Origin: an uncultured Prevotella sp. | GTDB taxonomy: Bacteria > Bacteroidota > Bacteroidia > Bacteroidales > Bacteroidaceae | Length of the DNA stretch: 34,702 nucleotides | Direction: 5' to 3' | Assembly: GCA_944321645.1 (NCBI GenBank) | Contig: CALUMB010000026.1 | Span: 1-34,702 of the forward strand | Shown: positions 6,619-16,207 of the stretch, in pieces | How the letters are laid out: each line of letters opens with the position of its first letter | How positions within the stretch are numbered: the stretch's first letter is position 1 | Notes under the pieces: generated by a model | Told to the model about the DNA's origin: nothing | Database searches by the model: none | Seen by the model: the letters and a program-made list of their open reading frames with translations, nothing else | Position numbers and translations under genes: made by a program

Positions 6619-8892
6619 ATGATGTACGTAGACTTGTTGCTGCCCGTACCGTTGGAGGGCCTGTTCACATACTCCGTGCCGCCGCAGATGGAGGGCGCGG
6701 TGCGCTTCGGCGTGAGGGTGCTCGCGCCGTTCGGGCCAAAGACCAAGCACGTGGGCGTGGCCATAAGGGTGCATGGCGACGAGCCGGAGGGCATTGCCGT
6801 GCGCGACGTTCTGCGCGTGCTCGACAAGGCGCCTGTGGTGACGGAGACGCAATACAAGCTGTGGCAGTGGATGGCCGACTACTATATGTCGCCCATAGGC
6901 GAGGTGTACAAGGCGGCGCTGCCCTCCGGGCTGAAGGCAGAGGACGGCTACCGCCCGCGCCGCGAGACCTACGTGAGGCTGCGGCCTGAGTTCCGCAGCG
7001 CGGCGGCCCTGCACGTGGCGATAGGCATGCTGGCCAAGGCCGAGAGGCAGCGGGCGGCGTTTGAGACATACCTCACGCTCTCCGGCATGGCCGAGGCTGC
7101 CGACGGCGACGCGGCGGCCACGCCCGCCGAGGTGTCGCGCGACGAGCTGATGAACGCCAGCCACGCCACGGCGGCCACGGTGAAGGCCCTCGAGACGCGC
7201 GGGCTGATTGAGACCTACCCGCGCGAGCTGGCGCGGCTGAACACCGGCGGCGAGCCGGACTTCGGCAAGATGAAGCAACTGGGCGAGGCGCAGCAGAGGG
7301 CGTTCGACGAGGTGGTGGCGTCGATGGCCGAGAAGAACGTGACGCTGCTGCACGGGGTGACGTCGAGCGGGAAGACCGAAATATACATCCACCTGATAAA
7401 GCGGGCCATGGACAGCGGGCAGCAGGTGCTCTACCTGCTGCCGGAGATAGCGCTCACGGTGCAGGTGAGGGAACGCCTGCGCCGCGTGTTCGGCGGGCGG
7501 ATGGGCATCTACCACTCGCGCTACTCCGACAACGAGCGCGTGGAGATGTGGCAGAAGCAGCTCTCCGGCTCGCCCTTCGACGTGATAGTGGGTGCGCGGT
7601 CGGCGGTGCTACTGCCTTTCACGCGGCTCGGCCTGGTGATTGTTGACGAGGAGCACGAGCAGTCGTTCAAGCAGCAAGACCCCGCGCCGCGCTACCACGC
7701 CCGCAGCACGGCCATCGTGCTTGCGCGGATGTGCGGGGCGAAGGTGCTGCTCGGCACGGCCACGCCCTGCGCCGAGACCTACCGCAACGCCACCACGGGC
7801 AAGTATGGGCTGGTGGAACTCACCACGCGCTACAAGCAGATTGAGCTGCCGGAGTTCCGCGTGGTGGACATAAAAGACCTGCAGCGGCGCAAGATGATGA
7901 GCGGCCCCTTTTCGCCCTTGCTCATGGAGAAGATGCGCGAGGCGGTGGAAGGCGGGCGGCAGGCCATACTCTTCCAGAACCGCCGCGGCTTCGCCCCGAT
8001 GGTGGAGTGCAGGCAGTGCGGGTGGGTGCCGAGGTGCCGCAACTGCGACGTGAGCCTGACGCTGCACCGCAGCCTGGGCAAGCTGACGTGCCACTACTGC
8101 GGGGCTACATACGAGGTGCCGGCCACCTGCCCGGCCTGCGGCGGCCGCGACCTCGTGGCCAAGGGCTACGGCACGGAGAAGATAGAAGACCGCGTGCGCG
8201 AGCTGCTGCCCGAGGCCAGCGTGGCTCGCATGGACCTCGACACGACGCGCACCAACGGGGCCTACGAGCGCATAATAGACGACTTCGCCGCCGGGCGCAC
8301 CAACGTGCTCATCGGCACGCAGATGATTGGCAAGGGGCTTGACTTCGACCGCGTGAGCGTGGTGGGCATACTCAACGCCGACACGATGATGAACTACCCC
8401 GACTTCCGCGCCTACGAGTATGCCTTCACGATGATGGCGCAGGTGGGCGGGCGAGCCGGGCGCAAGGGAAGCCGCGGACTGGTGGTGCTGCAGACGAAAA
8501 GCCCCGACACGCCGCTGATAGGCCAGGTGGTGAGGGGCGACTACAAGGCTTTCTTCCGCGACCTGTGCGAAGAGCGGCAGGCCTTCGGCTACCCTCCGTT
8601 CGCACACCTTATATATATATACCTTAAGCACCGCCACGACGATGTGGTGGAACACGCCGCCGCAGAACTCGGCTCGACGCTGCGCCAGTGGTTCGGGGCG
8701 CGGGTGCTCGGGCCGGACAGGCCCGCCGTGGCCCGCGTAAAGACGCTGAGCATACGCAAGATTGTGCTGAAGCTCGAACTCGGCATCGACTTAGGGAAGG
8801 TGAAGCAATACCTGCGCATGGCGCAAAAGCAGGTAGGCGACGACCCGCGCTACCGCTCGGTGGCGACCTACTTCGACGTAGACCCGATGTAG
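6619..8892 (+). CDS. priA: Primosomal replication restart helicase PriA
   Basis: A 757-residue protein of full family length. PriA binds stalled forks and D-loops, unwinds the lagging arm 3' to 5' and reloads the replicative helicase. Visible are the N-terminal 3'BD region (VDLLLPVPLEGLFTYSVP), Walker A GVTSSGKT (246-253), the DEEH box (343-346), and a zinc-binding insertion with paired cysteines CRQCGWVPRCRNC then CHYC and CPAC (about 463-506). Helicase motifs GTQMIGKGLDF and QVGGRAGRKG follow. The start at 6619 has no room for a ribosome-binding site if transcription begins at the -7 box; a second ATG follows directly. It is transcribed alone and convergent with the PgpH-like gene. Confidence 0.97.
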   Translation: MMYVDLLLPVPLEGLFTYSVPPQMEGAVRFGVRVLAPFGPKTKHVGVAIRVHGDEPEGIAVRDVLRVLDKAPVVTETQYKLWQWMADYYMSPIGEVYKAALPSGLKAEDGYRPRRETYVRLRPEFRSAAALHVAIGMLAKAERQRAAFETYLTLSGMAEAADGDAAATPAEVSRDELMNASHATAATVKALETRGLIETYPRELARLNTGGEPDFGKMKQLGEAQQRAFDEVVASMAEKNVTLLHGVTSSGKTEIYIHLIKRAMDSGQQVLYLLPEIALTVQVRERLRRVFGGRMGIYHSRYSDNERVEMWQKQLSGSPFDVIVGARSAVLLPFTRLGLVIVDEEHEQSFKQQDPAPRYHARSTAIVLARMCGAKVLLGTATPCAETYRNATTGKYGLVELTTRYKQIELPEFRVVDIKDLQRRKMMSGPFSPLLMEKMREAVEGGRQAILFQNRRGFAPMVECRQCGWVPRCRNCDVSLTLHRSLGKLTCHYCGATYEVPATCPACGGRDLVAKGYGTEKIEDRVRELLPEASVARMDLDTTRTNGAYERIIDDFAAGRTNVLIGTQMIGKGLDFDRVSVVGILNADTMMNYPDFRAYEYAFTMMAQVGGRAGRKGSRGLVVLQTKSPDTPLIGQVVRGDYKAFFRDLCEERQAFGYPPFAHLIYIYLKHRHDDVVEHAAAELGSTLRQWFGARVLGPDRPAVARVKTLSIRKIVLKLELGIDLGKVKQYLRMAQKQVGDDPRYRSVATYFDVDPM

Positions 8893-8932
8893 AGTTTTGA
8901 ATTGCCGCGCGGGGCGCGGCAATTCAAAACTC
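8892..8932. terminator. Bidirectional hairpin between priA and the PgpH-like gene
   Basis: A perfect 19-bp stem (8892-8910 with 8914-8932) around a GGG loop begins on the last base of the priA stop codon. The stem is AT-rich at the base and GC-rich at the tip (GCCGCGC/GCGCGGC). It lies 13 bp from the stop of the convergent gene and would end both transcripts. T-rich flanks are modest. Confidence 0.85.
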
Positions 8933-8945
8933 CAAACTCAAAATT

Positions 8946-11000
8946 CTAATTCTTCCCAAGCTCCGGGTAGCTCACGCGGGTGTGGTAGATGGTCTTGAGC
9001 TTGTCGATGAGCACGGTCTTGGCGTAGGCAATGTCGCGGAAGGTGATGGGGCACTCGCGGAAGAAGCCGTCGGCCAGCTGCCCGTCGATGATGCGGTTAA
9101 CGAGGTCGCGTATGGACTGGTCGGTGTATTCCTTGAGCGAGCGCGACGAAGCCTCCACGGAGTCGGCCATCATCAGTATGGCCTGCTCGCGCGTGAAGGG
9201 GTTGGGGCCGGGGTAGGTGAAGAGCAGCTCGTCCACGTCGTCGTCGGGGTGCTCGTTCTTGTACTTCACGTAGAAGTACTTGGCCTTGCCCTGCCCGTGG
9301 TGGGTGCTTATGAAGTCGCGTATGACGGCGGGCAGGTTATACTTGTCGGCCATGCGCAGCCCGTCGGTGACGTGGCTGATTATTATCTGTGCGCTCTCTA
9401 TGCAGGAGAGCGAGTCGTGTGGGCTGAAGCCCGACTGGTTTTCGGTGAAGTAGATGGGGTTGTTCATCTTGCCGATGTCGTGGTAGAGCGCCCCCGTGCG
9501 CACGAGCTGCCCCTTGGCCCCAATCTTGTTTGCTATGGCCGCCGCGAGGTTGCCCACCTGTATGGAGTGCTGGAACGTGCCGGGAGCCACCTCGCTGAGC
9601 TTGCGCAGCAGCTCGTTGTTGGTGTTTGAAAGCTCGATGAGGGTTATGTCTGACGTGAAGCCGAACGCCTTCTCGACGAGGTAGAGCAGCGGGTAGGCGA
9701 ATAGCAACAGCACTCCGTTGACCACAAGGTAGTTGTAGTTGCTCATGTCAAGCTCGGCCATGGTGGCAGTGTGCATCAGGTCGAAGGCAAAGTTGGTGGC
9801 CATAGAGGCCAGTGTGACGAAGATGGCCGTCTTGAACAGCTGCGAGCGGTATTGCAGCTCGCGCAGGCTGTAGATGGCCGTCATGCCGGCCACGCCCTCC
9901 ACCACGATGAACTCGTAGGGGCTGCGCAGCATACAGGCGCACAGCACCACCATGACGAAGTGGGTGACGAAGGCCGTGCGCGAGTCGAAGAACACTCGGA
10001 TGAATATCGGCACGATGGCGTATGGCAGCAGGTAGACGTGGAGCACGGAGTTGCGCACGAGCATCGACGTGAACACCACGAAGAGGAGCATCAGGCTGTA
10101 GAGCATGGCCATGCTGCGGGGCTTCTCGAAGTAGTCGCGGCGGAAGAGGCTTAGGTAGGCCGTGAAGGCCGCCATGACGATGAACACGAAGAGAGCCTCG
10201 CCCGCTATCGTCATGCGAATCTGCTTGGTGTCGCGCCCGCGCTTTTCGTTCTCCTTCTTAAACGAGTCGAGTATGCGGTATGCCTTCTCGTCGACGATGC
10301 TGCCGCGGTCTATCACCTTCTGTCCCTTCTGTACCACGCCCGTGGCGCGCGGTATGCCGTTCATTATGTCGTTGAGGGCCGACTCGCTCTTCTCGCGGTC
10401 GTAGACCACGTTGGGGGCTATGTAGTCGTTGAGGTCGCACTTCTGTAGTATCTGCCGGTGCTGCTCGAGCGTCTCGTCGACGAAGAGCCGCTCGTAGGCC
10501 GTCTTGGTGGTGTATAGCGCGGTAAGGCGCACGCTCGACGCGCTCTTGCCCCTCACGAGGCGTATGGTGCGCGACGTGTCGGTGGCCAGCCGCTGGCAGT
10601 CAGACGCGCTGATGATGCCCTGCCGGTAGAGCGCGTGCAGGCGGTTGGCTATTATGCTGATGTAGTCGTCGGTGAGTCCGGGTATGCCGTTGCTGAAGTC
10701 GGAGACGAACTTCCGCACCTGCTCGCCCTCCACCTCGGCGTTGTAGTTGAAGTAAGGCTCATACTCGCGCATCACGCTGTCGCGCTCGTGCCTGACCATC
10801 TCGTCGGACTTGTAGATGGGGAAGTCGAACGGGGCCGTCAGGTCGCCATACTTCCAAGGCTTGCCAAGCTCCAGGCGGAAGTAGCTGCGGCTGTCGCCAG
10901 GCATTATCCACACCGTGACGGCCACGAAGCCTATTATGACGGCAGCCCATGTGAGGACGTCGCGCCATGTCATGTCGTGTTTGTTGCTTATGGTGCTCAT
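8946..11000 (-). CDS. PgpH-like 7TM-HD (HDIG) membrane phosphohydrolase
   Basis: About 684 residues when started at ATG 11000 (MSTISNKHDMTW); upstream in-frame codons to 11123 encode implausible sequence. Order: one N-terminal membrane helix (about 15-31), a large extracytoplasmic 7TMR-HDED-type domain, a bundle of about seven helices (about 270-460), and a cytoplasmic HD domain with the HDIG motif ALYHDIGKM (about 500-508) and downstream STHHG and MADSVEA motifs. Homologs such as Listeria PgpH hydrolyse cyclic di-AMP to pApA, so that is the likely reaction; it is not proven for this protein. It is divergent from gltX. A TATTTTCG box at 11044-11037 on the minus strand, one base off consensus, is a possible promoter about 37 nt before the ATG. 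Confidence 0.9.
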   Translation of the reverse strand: MSTISNKHDMTWRDVLTWAAVIIGFVAVTVWIMPGDSRSYFRLELGKPWKYGDLTAPFDFPIYKSDEMVRHERDSVMREYEPYFNYNAEVEGEQVRKFVSDFSNGIPGLTDDYISIIANRLHALYRQGIISASDCQRLATDTSRTIRLVRGKSASSVRLTALYTTKTAYERLFVDETLEQHRQILQKCDLNDYIAPNVVYDREKSESALNDIMNGIPRATGVVQKGQKVIDRGSIVDEKAYRILDSFKKENEKRGRDTKQIRMTIAGEALFVFIVMAAFTAYLSLFRRDYFEKPRSMAMLYSLMLLFVVFTSMLVRNSVLHVYLLPYAIVPIFIRVFFDSRTAFVTHFVMVVLCACMLRSPYEFIVVEGVAGMTAIYSLRELQYRSQLFKTAIFVTLASMATNFAFDLMHTATMAELDMSNYNYLVVNGVLLLFAYPLLYLVEKAFGFTSDITLIELSNTNNELLRKLSEVAPGTFQHSIQVGNLAAAIANKIGAKGQLVRTGALYHDIGKMNNPIYFTENQSGFSPHDSLSCIESAQIIISHVTDGLRMADKYNLPAVIRDFISTHHGQGKAKYFYVKYKNEHPDDDVDELLFTYPGPNPFTREQAILMMADSVEASSRSLKEYTDQSIRDLVNRIIDGQLADGFFRECPITFRDIAYAKTVLIDKLKTIYHTRVSYPELGKN

Positions 11001-11220
11001 AGGCGATAGATTGTCGATTAAAGAGGTTTGCGAATGCGAAAATACGAAAAAAAAACGACACCGCAATGCCATTTCGCCCGGAATGTGGCGGCGGGGGCTC
11101 TTTTTGTGCTTTTCGTGCGGCAAGCCGCCAGCTATGCTGGCAACGCGCTCGCAGGCGCACTATATGCCCGCAGGCAAGGAATTAATTGCTCAAAAAAGAT
11201 TAAAAGTGAGAAAAATATAG

Positions 11221-11228
11221 TAATTTTG
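11221..11228 (+). promoter_or_regulatory. gltX-waaA promoter -7 box
   Basis: TAATTTTG matches TAnnTTTG and lies 34 bp before the gltX ATG, giving a leader of about 28 nt. No clear -33 TTTG is seen at 19-21 bp. The divergent gap upstream (11045-11220) also holds the perfect hairpin GCCAGC-TAT-GCTGGC (11127-11141), of unknown role. Confidence 0.5.
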
Positions 11229-11262
11229 CGCGGAAATATACGTCACACTGATTTCATACGAT

Positions 11263-12780
11263 ATGGAAGACAGAAAAGTAAGGGTGCGCTTTGCGCCCAG
11301 CCCCACCGGGGCATTGCACATAGGCGGCGTGCGCACCGCCCTCTACAACTATATGTTCGCCCGCCAGAAGGGCGGCGAGCTGGTGTTCCGCATAGAGGAC
11401 ACCGACTCGAGCCGCTTCGTGCCGGGCGCCGAGGAATACATCATCGAGTCGTTCAAGTGGCTCGGCATCAAGTTCGACGAGGGCGTGTCGTTCGGCGGCG
11501 ACTGCGGCCCCTACCGCCAGAGCGAACGCCGCGCCATATACAAGGAATACGTAGACCGGCTGCTCGGCGAGGGCAAGGCGTACATAGCCTTCGACACTCC
11601 CGAGGAGCTTGAGGCCAAGCGCAAGGAGGTGGACAACTTCCAGTACGACGCACGCACGCGCCTGTCGATGCGCAACTCGCTCACCATGGCCGAGGCCGAG
11701 GTGAGGGAACTGGTGGACGGCGGGGCGCAATACGTGGTGCGCTTCAAGGTGGAGCCGGGCCGCGAGGTGCTCGTGGACGACATGATACGCGGCGAGGTGC
11801 GCATAAAGAGCGACATAATAGACGACAAGGTGCTCTACAAGAGCGCCGACGGGCTGCCCACCTACCACCTGGCCAACATCGTGGACGACCACCTGATGGA
11901 AATCACCCACGTGATACGCGGCGAGGAGTGGCTGCCCAGCGCACCGCTGCACGTGCTGCTCTACGAGGCGCTGGGCTGGGCCGACACCATGCCGCGCTTC
12001 GCCCACCTGCCGCTGCTGCTCAAGCCCGAGGGCAAGGGCAAGCTCAGCAAGCGCGACGGCGACCGCCTGGGCTTCCCCGTGTTCCCGCTCGAATGGCACG
12101 ACCCGAAGACGGGCGAGGTGTCGGCGGGCTTCCGCGAGAAGGGCTACTTCCCCGAGGCCGTGGTCAACTTCCTGGCGCTGCTTGGCTGGAACCCCGGCAC
12201 GGAGCGCGAGCTATACAGCCTCGACGAGCTGTGCCAGCTGTTCGACATAACGAAGTGCAGCAAGGCCGGGGCAAAGTTCGACTACAAGAAGTGCGTGTGG
12301 TTCAACCACGAGTATATGCTCCAGAAGAGCGACGCCGAGGTGGCACGGCTGTTCGCCCCGATAGTGCGCAGCCACGTGCCGCAAGAGACCGACGGGCGCA
12401 TAGAGGCCGTGGTGGCCATGATGAAAGACCGCGTGGACTTCGTGTGGGAGCTGTGGCCGCTCTGCTCGTTCTTCTTCGTGGCCCCGACGGAGTACGACGA
12501 GAAGACGCGCAAGAAGCGGTGGAAGGCCGACTCGGCCCGCGTGATGGGCGAGCTGGCCGAAGTGCTGCGCGGCATAGGCGACTTCAGCGTGGACGGGCAG
12601 GAGGCCGTGGTCAAGCCGTGGATAGAGGGCAAGGGCTACAAGCTGGGCGACGTGATGAACGCCTGGCGGCTCGCGCTCGTGGGCGAAGGCAAGGGGCCGG
12701 GAATGTTCGACATATCGGCATTCCTCGGCAAGGAAGAGACCATATCGCGGATGGAACGCGCAATAGCGGCACTGGGCTGA
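11263..12780 (+). CDS. gltX: Glutamyl-tRNA synthetase
   Basis: A 505-residue class I aminoacyl-tRNA synthetase, full length. It charges tRNA-Glu with glutamate using ATP. The HIGH-type signature is [11 protein letters not shown] (12-22), with RTALYNY after it; the KMSKS-type loop is KLSKR (260-264). [10 protein letters not shown] and the C-terminal anticodon-binding helical domain are present. The length and a single KMSKS loop fit the bacterial GluRS type; whether it also charges tRNA-Gln cannot be judged here. waaA starts 8 bp after the stop, so the two form an operon ending at the terminator at 14020-14071. Confidence 0.97.
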   Translation: MEDRKVRVRFAPSPTGALHIGGVRTALYNYMFARQKGGELVFRIEDTDSSRFVPGAEEYIIESFKWLGIKFDEGVSFGGDCGPYRQSERRAIYKEYVDRLLGEGKAYIAFDTPEELEAKRKEVDNFQYDARTRLSMRNSLTMAEAEVRELVDGGAQYVVRFKVEPGREVLVDDMIRGEVRIKSDIIDDKVLYKSADGLPTYHLANIVDDHLMEITHVIRGEEWLPSAPLHVLLYEALGWADTMPRFAHLPLLLKPEGKGKLSKRDGDRLGFPVFPLEWHDPKTGEVSAGFREKGYFPEAVVNFLALLGWNPGTERELYSLDELCQLFDITKCSKAGAKFDYKKCVWFNHEYMLQKSDAEVARLFAPIVRSHVPQETDGRIEAVVAMMKDRVDFVWELWPLCSFFFVAPTEYDEKTRKKRWKADSARVMGELAEVLRGIGDFSVDGQEAVVKPWIEGKGYKLGDVMNAWRLALVGEGKGPGMFDISAFLGKEETISRMERAIAALG

Positions 12781-12787
12781 CACGGCA

Positions 12788-14002
12788 ATGTACGAAATAG
12801 CAATCTACCTCTACACGCTCGGCGTGGCCGTGGCCAGCCTCTTCAGCGAAAAGGTGAAGAAGATGTGGCGCGGCGAGCGCGAGGCGTTCCGCACGCTAAA
12901 GGCCAAGGTCGAGCCTGGGGCGCGCTACGTGTGGTTCCACGCCGCCTCGCTCGGCGAGTTCGAGCAGGGGCGGCCGCTCATGGAACGGCTGCGCAAGGAG
13001 CGCCCGGAGCTGAAGATACTGCTCACGTTCTTCTCGCCGTCGGGCTACGAGGTGCGCAAGGACTACCCCGTGGCCGACATAGTGTGCTACCTGCCGCTCG
13101 ACACGCGCCTCAACGCCACGCGCTTCCTCAAGCTCGTGAGGCCGGAGATGGCCTTCTTCATAAAATACGAGTTCTGGTACAACTACCTGCACATACTCAA
13201 GCGCAGGGGCATCCCCGTGTACAGCGTGGCCAGCATATTCAGGCCGGGGCAGGTGTTCTTCCGCCGGTATGCCCGCAGCTACGCCCGCGTGTTGCGCTGC
13301 ATCACCCACTTCTACGTGCAGAACGAGGAGAGCAGGCGGCTGCTGGAGGGCATAGGCATAACGGCAGTGACCGTAACGGGCGACACGCGCTTCGACCGCG
13401 TGCTGCAAATCAAGGAGCAGGCGCGGCGGCTGCCCATAGTGGAGGCATTCGCCGGCGGGCGCGACGTGTTCGTGGCCGGCAGCAGCTGGCCGCCCGACGG
13501 CGACCGCTTCATACCATACCTCAACGCCCACAGGGAGTGGAAGCCCATCATCGCGCCGCACCAGATAGGCGAGGCGCACCTGCGGCAGATAGAAAGCCGG
13601 CTGGAGATGAAGGCCGTGCGCTACACCAAGACCACGCCCGAAGAGGCGGCCAAGGCCGGCTGCCTGATAATAGACTGCTTCGGGCTGCTGTCGAGCGCCT
13701 ACCGCTACGGGCGGGTGGCCTACGTGGGCGGCGGCTTCGGCGTGGGCATACACAACGTGCTCGAGGCCGCAGTGTGGGGCATGCCGGTGATATTCGGCCC
13801 GAACAACAGGCACTTCCAGGAAGCCAGGGGGCTGATGGCGGCGGGCGGCGGATTCGAGATAAGCACGCCAGGCGACTTCGGCAGCCTGATGGACGGCTTC
13901 TCCGACACCGAAAGGGCGCGGGCCGCAGGCCGCAAGGCGGCCGAATATGTGGCAAGCTGCACGGGGGCGACGGAAAGGATACTCGCCGACGTGGGGCTGT
14001 AA
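12788..14002 (+). CDS. waaA: 3-deoxy-D-manno-octulosonic acid (Kdo) transferase
   Basis: A 404-residue glycosyltransferase that adds Kdo from CMP-Kdo to lipid A precursor at the inner face of the cytoplasmic membrane. The N-terminal hydrophobic anchor (about 3-20) is followed by the family signature WFHAASLGEFEQ, with the catalytic glutamate at residue 57. The C-terminal half has the GT-B donor-site features VAGSSWPPDGD, IIAPHQI and YVGGGFGVGIHNVLEAAVWGMPVIFGPN. It shows that the cell is Gram-negative with lipopolysaccharide. It is co-transcribed with gltX across an 7-bp gap. Whether it adds one or two Kdo residues cannot be read from sequence. Confidence 0.95.
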   Translation: MYEIAIYLYTLGVAVASLFSEKVKKMWRGEREAFRTLKAKVEPGARYVWFHAASLGEFEQGRPLMERLRKERPELKILLTFFSPSGYEVRKDYPVADIVCYLPLDTRLNATRFLKLVRPEMAFFIKYEFWYNYLHILKRRGIPVYSVASIFRPGQVFFRRYARSYARVLRCITHFYVQNEESRRLLEGIGITAVTVTGDTRFDRVLQIKEQARRLPIVEAFAGGRDVFVAGSSWPPDGDRFIPYLNAHREWKPIIAPHQIGEAHLRQIESRLEMKAVRYTKTTPEEAAKAGCLIIDCFGLLSSAYRYGRVAYVGGGFGVGIHNVLEAAVWGMPVIFGPNNRHFQEARGLMAAGGGFEISTPGDFGSLMDGFSDTERARAAGRKAAEYVASCTGATERILADVGL

Positions 14003-14019
14003 GACAGCATAACGACACA

Positions 14020-14071
14020 GCGCGGCGCACGGAACCGGCACAGGCAGGCTTCGTGCGCCGCGCCTTTTTTT
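14020..14071 (+). terminator. Intrinsic terminator after gltX-waaA
   Basis: A 12-bp perfect GC-rich stem, GCGCGGCGCACG (14020-14031) with its complement at 14052-14063, has a 20-nt loop and is followed by C and seven T residues. This is a classic rho-independent terminator 18 bp after the waaA stop. Confidence 0.9.
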
Positions 14072-14143
14072 GCGAAAAGCTTGCACCTTCGGCCAAAAAC
14101 CACTAACTTAGCGGGCGTAAAAGACGCAAGACGGGACAACAAC

Positions 14144-15076
14144 ATGAAACAGATTGCAGAACGATACATAAACCCGCAGACCGACTTCGGCTTCAAGCGG
14201 CTGTTCGGAACGGAATTCAACAAGGAGCTGCTCATCAGCTTCCTCAACGCGCTGCTCACGGGCGAACAGGTGATAAAGGACGTGACCTACCTCAACTCCG
14301 AACAGCTCGGCGAGCGGATGAACTCGCGGCGGGCCATATTCGACGTGTATTGCGAAAACGAGCGCGGCGACAAGTTCATCGTGGAAATGCAGAACGTCTA
14401 CCAAGAGTTCTTCAAGGACCGCACCGTCTACTACTCGACATTCCCCATACGCGAACAGGCAAAGTGCGGCGACGACTGGGACTTCCACCTCAACGCCGTC
14501 TACACCGTGGGGCTGCTCAACTTCGTGTTCGACGAAGACAAAAGCTCGCCAGACTGCTACCACCACGAAGTGAAGCTCATGGACGTGGAGCGAAAGACGG
14601 TGTTCTACGACAAGCTCGCCTTCATCTACATCGAGATTCCGAAGTTCAACAAGTCGGAGGCTGAACTCGTCACAATGTTCGACAAATGGATGTTTGTGCT
14701 TAAAAACCTCTCGCGCCTCATGGAACGCCCCGCCGCGCTGCAGGAGCGCGTGTTTACGCGGCTCTTTGAACAGGCCGAAATAGCAAAGTTCTCGCCGCAA
14801 GAGCTGAAGCTCTACGAAGACAACGTCAAGGCTTACCGCGACATAATGAACGCCATAGCCACCGCCCGCAAAGACAGCCGCGAGGAAGGCAGGGCCGAAG
14901 GACGCGACGAAGGGCTGGCAGAGGGCCGCGCCGAAGGGCTGGCCGAAGGCATGGAAAAAGGCAGGCAAGACGCCATGGTGGAGACCGTGCGCAACCTGCG
15001 GAGCTACGGCATGAGCGACGCGCAGATTGCCGCCGCGCTGAAGATGGACGCGCAGGCGGTGGGGAAAATAACCTGA
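14144..15076 (+). CDS. Rpn-family PD-(D/E)XK nuclease / putative transposase
   Basis: A 310-residue protein starting at ATG 14144 (MKQIAERYINPQTDFGFKRLFG), the usual opening of this family; an in-frame ATG at 14081 would overlap the waaA terminator. The nuclease core shows the TDFGFKRLFG motif and a downstream DVYCENERGDKFIVEMQ motif with the conserved D-x(n)-E-x-Q residues. The C-terminus is a run of E-G-R-A/D-E-G-L repeats (about 245-280), typical of the family, then a short helix-turn-helix-like AQIAAALKMD tail. Relatives (RpnA) are recombination-promoting nucleases; despite the transposase label no inverted-repeat element is seen around it. A TAACTTAG box at 14104-14111 is one base from the -7 consensus. 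Confidence 0.9.
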   Translation: MKQIAERYINPQTDFGFKRLFGTEFNKELLISFLNALLTGEQVIKDVTYLNSEQLGERMNSRRAIFDVYCENERGDKFIVEMQNVYQEFFKDRTVYYSTFPIREQAKCGDDWDFHLNAVYTVGLLNFVFDEDKSSPDCYHHEVKLMDVERKTVFYDKLAFIYIEIPKFNKSEAELVTMFDKWMFVLKNLSRLMERPAALQERVFTRLFEQAEIAKFSPQELKLYEDNVKAYRDIMNAIATARKDSREEGRAEGRDEGLAEGRAEGLAEGMEKGRQDAMVETVRNLRSYGMSDAQIAAALKMDAQAVGKIT

Positions 15077-15121
15077 ACAGTAAAAGACCTTTGGCCGGAA
15101 GGCCATTATCCGACATAAGAA

Positions 15122-16207
15122 ATGTGGATGGTATTATTCCTCGTGCTGCCCATTCTCGGGCTGGCCTACACGCTGTGGCACATCTGGTGCATACTGCCGT
15201 TTGGCGGGATGTGGCGCGGGGCCGTGGTCGCAGCGTGCATACTCGCCTTCGCCGCGCTGCCCGTCATTTTCTCGCGGGCAATAGAAGACTTGCCCCTCAA
15301 CATCGCAACGGCCTGCTATGAAGTAGGCAACTCGGTGGTGTTCGTCTTGCTCTACACGGTCATGGCATTCCTCCTGCTCGACCTCGGGCGGCTGGCGCAC
15401 ATAGTGCCGCGCCCGTGGCTCTACGCAAACGCATATTCGGCGTGCGCACTGGCCGCCGCGCTGGCCGCCACATTCACCTACGGCTACCTCAACTACCGGC
15501 ACAAGGTGCGGCAGCCCATCGAGCTTACCACGGCCAAGCACATAGGCGGCGAGGTGAAGGTGGTGATGATGAGCGACCTGCACCTCGGCTACCACAACCG
15601 CCGCAAGGAGCTTGCACGGTGGGTGGACATGGTGAACGCCGAACGCCCCGACATCGTTCTGATAGCAGGCGACATCGTGGACATGAGCCTGCGCCCGCTG
15701 CTCGAAGAGGGCATGGCCGACGAGCTGCGCCGCATAAGCGCACCTGTATATGCCTGCCTCGGCAACCACGAGTACTACTCCGGGAGGCACAAGGCCGCCG
15801 ACTTCATGCAAAGCGCGGGCATAACGCTGCTGCAAGACAGCGTGGCCACGGTGGGCAACCTGTGCATAGTGGGGCGCGACGACCGCACAAACCCGCAGAG
15901 GCTCAGCGTGGCGCAGCTGATGAAAAAGGCCGACATGGGGAAATACGTGATTGTGCTCGACCACCAGCCATACCACCTCGAGCGGGCGGAGAGGGCCGGG
16001 GCCGACTTCCAGCTCAGCGGCCACACCCACCACGGGCAGCTGTGGCCTATATCGTGGATTACGGAGGCTATATACGAATGCGCCTTCGGGCCATGGCAGC
16101 GCGGCGGCACGCGCTACTACGTCACGTCGGGCATGGGCATCTGGGGCGGGAAGTTCCGCATCGGCACGCGCTCCGAATATGTCGTAGCCACGATAAGGGA
16201 GCTATAG
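15122..16207 (+). CDS. Membrane-anchored calcineurin-like metallophosphoesterase (YkuE/YaeI-type)
   Basis: A 361-residue protein with four predicted N-terminal membrane helices (within about 1-122) and a C-terminal metallophosphoesterase domain. The dimetal motifs are complete: SDLHLG (151-156), GDIVD (183-187), GNHEYY (214-219), a D-H-Q segment (about 280-282) and GHTHHGQ (300-306). Relatives cleave phosphodiesters or pyrophosphates of envelope lipids such as UDP-diacylglucosamine, but the substrate here is unknown. It follows the Rpn gene by 45 bp, in which TGGCC-GGAA-GGCCA (near 15092-15105) can form a small hairpin. It meets the next gene tail to tail, sharing the 6-bp palindrome CTATAG in which both stops lie. 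Confidence 0.9.
   Translation: MWMVLFLVLPILGLAYTLWHIWCILPFGGMWRGAVVAACILAFAALPVIFSRAIEDLPLNIATACYEVGNSVVFVLLYTVMAFLLLDLGRLAHIVPRPWLYANAYSACALAAALAATFTYGYLNYRHKVRQPIELTTAKHIGGEVKVVMMSDLHLGYHNRRKELARWVDMVNAERPDIVLIAGDIVDMSLRPLLEEGMADELRRISAPVYACLGNHEYYSGRHKAADFMQSAGITLLQDSVATVGNLCIVGRDDRTNPQRLSVAQLMKKADMGKYVIVLDHQPYHLERAERAGADFQLSGHTHHGQLWPISWITEAIYECAFGPWQRGGTRYYVTSGMGIWGGKFRIGTRSEYVVATIREL

Noticed and set aside
8608-8624. TATATATATATA tract as a promoter or repeat
   Set aside because: It lies inside priA and encodes part of LIYIYL; the tract is explained by ATA/TAT codons.
14880-14970. Tandem DNA repeat or CRISPR-like array
   Set aside because: The periodicity comes from the E-G-R-A-E-G-L codons of the Rpn C-terminus; there are no spacers.
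14144-15076. An insertion sequence around the transposase-labelled Rpn gene
   Set aside because: No terminal inverted repeats or target duplication were seen at either side; Rpn proteins commonly occur as stand-alone genes.
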